6,585 nucleotides of DNA from an uncultured Oscillochloris sp. (lineage in GTDB: Bacteria; Chloroflexota; Chloroflexia; Chloroflexales; Chloroflexaceae). The stretch covers positions 1 to 6,585 of the forward strand of contig CAIRFY010000496.1 of the NCBI GenBank assembly GCA_903877945.1. Reading direction: 5' to 3'. Under the pieces are notes generated by a model. The model was given only the letters and a program-made list of their open reading frames with translations, searched no databases and was not told the DNA's origin. The translations under genes and the position numbers were made by a program. Positions within the stretch are counted from its first letter, which is position 1. Every line of letters begins with the position of its first letter. Shown here piece by piece: positions 6,301 to 6,585 of this stretch.

Positions 6301-6399
6301 GAGCTTGAACTGGACGAGCACTCGGCGGATGCAGGCATCGTGACGCGCTGCGAGGCGTTCTTCGATAGCCTGCGGGTTGGGCGTGAGGCGCTGGTGTGA
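3316..6399 (+). CDS. Tandem 2-hydroxyacyl-CoA dehydratase activase-like ATPase with DUF2229
   Basis: This protein of the BadF/BadG/BcrA/BcrD (HgdC) ATPase group carries two ATPase domains and a C-terminal module. Domain 1 (about 4-268) has GIDVGSTTVK (7-16), IGGQDSK (103-109), AAGTGSF after Cys133, GRCTVF with Cys173, and QGGVAYNQ (223-230). Domain 2 (about 350-606) has GIDVGSISTN (353-362), IGGQDSK (451-457), Cys475, Cys515 and QGGVAWNQ (565-572). In HgdC two such cysteines per subunit hold a [4Fe-4S] cluster across a homodimer, so this chain may form its own pseudo-dimer. Residues 637-1020 match the DUF2229/COG3580 type, with CxxCxxxC at 639-646, GRPYN (899-903), FCCG (973-976) and ELDEHSADAG (998-1007). 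The likely role is ATP-driven electron transfer to a reductase or dehydratase; the substrate is unknown. Longer relatives of about 1400 residues carry an extra C-terminal module that is absent here. AAAGGG lies 5 nt before the ATG. Residues 318-343 come from an inserted repeat. Confidence 0.92.
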   Translation: MSDLFLGIDVGSTTVKVVVLDRARTLLGHRYLRSNGQSQQTLLQALRDLGGEFDLAQVAGVGLTGSGGERIARAIGGQHVNELIAQTRAVSEYYPQARTVIEIGGQDSKFLSLEWDEAQGKLALRDFAMNAICAAGTGSFLDQQAERLGIEIEGEFGSLALQSESPARIAGRCTVFAKSDMIHLQQKGTPLPDILAGLCHALARNFKGVISKGKAFVAPVLIQGGVAYNQGVVRAFENILGLKPGELIIPEQHHIMAALGTALIAWDAASEASLPISLNLAGLEELTHEEQSNHKPLPALGNCAFALPIYDIGLSSRTSPPAPLLRGEGRTDSLSQWERAGVRADTPLPVYLGIDVGSISTNLALIDSHGQVVARRYLQTAGKPLDAVRAGLHEISIEVGDTVVVQGVGTTGSGRYLTADFVGGDVVRNEITAQARAATAIDPSVDTIFEIGGQDSKYISLNHGAVVDFTMNSACAAGTGSFLEEQAERLDLNIKADFSQLALGAAQPTGLGERCTVFMESDVIHHQQQGAGLDQITAGLAYAIAQNYLNRVVNNRPIGQKIFLQGGVAWNQSVVAAFQTLLDRQIIVPPHHDVTGAIGVAILVMEELTQRRIAGEELPTRFKGFDLSDRHYETTTFECRACPNICDVSKVVIAGEAPIFYGARCDIFEEIGHHSTSRQASCIPDLFAERSALLLGDYTPPEGPRTGKPRIALARAMTFHDLFPYWRTLFKALDIEIVLSEPTNPEIIKTTLEHAGIESCLPAKLVHGHTLNLVDKDVDAILLPSMINREDGGPGQLDANYCPFVSASAYIVPQQIDTATRGGQRLIALPFRLRSETLRRQELLDLTQQLGMDTSPERIAEADAAAFAALQDFNTAIRQRGQEILAGLEGSQPAVVLVGRPYNTADLEVCQDLPYKLRKLGVLPIPIDFLPTNTVDIAPYYTKISSPSGQSILAAGIIIRDNPYLQAIYVTNFCCGPDAFFIGFFKRIMGDKPFLELELDEHSADAGIVTRCEAFFDSLRVGREALV
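4268..4345 (+). repeat. In-frame double-hairpin repeat inside the activase gene
   Basis: Outer arms CCTCACCCC (4268-4276) and GGGGTGAGG (4336-4344) enclose two hairpins. The first is CCCCTCTCCT/AGGAGAGGGG (4280-4302, 3-nt loop). The second is CCCTCTCCC/GGGAGAGGG (4313-4333, 3-nt loop). Together they can form a three-way junction. The outer and inner arm sequences match the intergenic palindrome at 129-181. The element encodes residues 318-343 (SPPAPLLRGEG at 319-329, SLSQWERAGVR at 333-343), a typical translation of this repeat type. It lies exactly between the two ATPase domains, where an extra loop should be tolerated. Confidence 0.85.
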
Positions 6400-6434
6400 G
6401 ATAGCCGATAACCGATAGTCGATAGCCGATAGCT
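6400..6434. repeat. Heptamer tandem repeat after the activase stop
   Basis: Five 7-bp units follow the stop codon without a gap: GATAGCC (6400), GATAACC (6407), GATAGTC (6414), GATAGCC (6421) and GATAGCT (6428), with a fading sixth. The heptamer period gives no frame-preserving pattern and the array lies outside the coding region. It resembles the short tandemly repeated heptamers known in cyanobacteria and other phyla. It has no evident role, but is prone to change in copy number. Confidence 0.75.
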
Positions 6435-6470
6435 AATAGTACTGCAGTTGTAGTTTGAATGACCCCCCCT

Positions 6471-6502
6471 AGCCCCCCCGCAAGCGTTCAAAGGGGGGGG
6501 CT
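6471..6502. terminator. C/G-run hairpin, possible terminator
   Basis: AGCCCCCCC (6471-6479) pairs with GGGGGGGGCT (6493-6502) around a loop of about 13 nt. It is the first strong hairpin after the activase gene. TTTT occurs only at 6512-6515, some distance from the stem, so intrinsic termination is possible but not typical. The sequence also looks like another dispersed palindromic repeat. Confidence 0.5.
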
Positions 6503-6503
6503 G

Positions 6504-6581
6504 AGAGGCGATTTTAGGCTTCCTGATGCCGCAAACAACTGCGCAGCATCTTGCGGCGTTAGAACGCCCCAAATCGCCTCT
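6504..6581. repeat. Nested inverted repeat, possible small palindromic element
   Basis: The ends AGAGGCGATTT (6504-6514) and AAATCGCCTCT (6571-6581) are perfect 11-bp inverted repeats. Inside are GCCGCAA/TTGCGGC (6528-6534 with 6551-6557) and GGCGTT/AACGCC (6555-6568, 2-nt loop). GATGC (6525-6529) can also pair with GCATC (6546-6550), so alternative folds exist. There is no convincing ORF. The size of 78 bp and terminal inverted repeats fit a miniature mobile or REP-like element; a structured RNA is the alternative. No flanking target duplication is visible before the window ends. Confidence 0.5.
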
Positions 6582-6585
6582 TCCC

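Noticed and set aside
6400..6434. CRISPR-like short repeats
   Set aside because: Units are 7 bp and directly adjacent with no spacers, so this is a simple tandem repeat.
6219..6572. Minus-strand 117-codon ORF covering the activase end and downstream repeats
   Set aside because: Low-complexity Ser/Arg/Pro-rich translation of repeats and the antisense of a conserved domain; no ribosome site seen.

Overview
The window looks like chromosomal DNA from a Chloroflexi-type bacterium (Chloroflexales-like). This is an inference from style, not from a marker gene. The clues are G+C-rich genes, a lipoprotein with a long Ala/Thr/Pro spacer after its lipobox, and many G/C-rich palindromic and short tandem repeats between genes. 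There are three convincing protein genes and no rRNA, tRNA, CRISPR array or transposase.

Layout: (1) 1-254 is non-coding and holds an octamer tandem repeat, a 20-bp-arm hairpin and a CCCTCACCCCCAGCCCC-type palindrome. (2) 255-1568 (+) encodes a BMP/PnrA/Med-family substrate-binding lipoprotein, probably for nucleosides. It is followed immediately by a strong hairpin (1571-1626) that can serve as a terminator in both directions. (3) 1629-2567 (-) encodes a family 2 glycosyltransferase, convergent with the lipoprotein gene and visibly poorer in G+C than its neighbours. (4) 2571-3315 is a 745-bp gap. It holds palindromes, an A+T-rich core with two divergent candidate promoters, and a leader of about 260 nt before the next gene. 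(5) 3316-6399 (+) encodes a 1027-residue protein. Two complete BadF/HgdC-type ATPase (activase) domains sit in tandem, followed by a DUF2229/COG3580-type cysteine-containing region. (6) 6400-6585 holds heptamer tandem repeats and nested inverted repeats, cut by the window edge.

The three genes do not form an operon. The lipoprotein has no ABC ATPase or permease partner here, and the glycosyltransferase looks like an acquired single gene. The most interesting gene is the tandem activase. Classical 2-hydroxyacyl-CoA dehydratase activators are homodimers sharing one [4Fe-4S] cluster, with each subunit giving two cysteines. This protein carries both halves, each with its two cysteines, on one chain fused to a further module, so it may be a built-in pseudo-dimer driving ATP-dependent electron transfer. 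Its substrate cannot be told from the sequence. A double-hairpin repeat related to the one at 129-181 lies in frame in the linker between its two ATPase domains, a likely case of an intergenic repeat becoming protein sequence.
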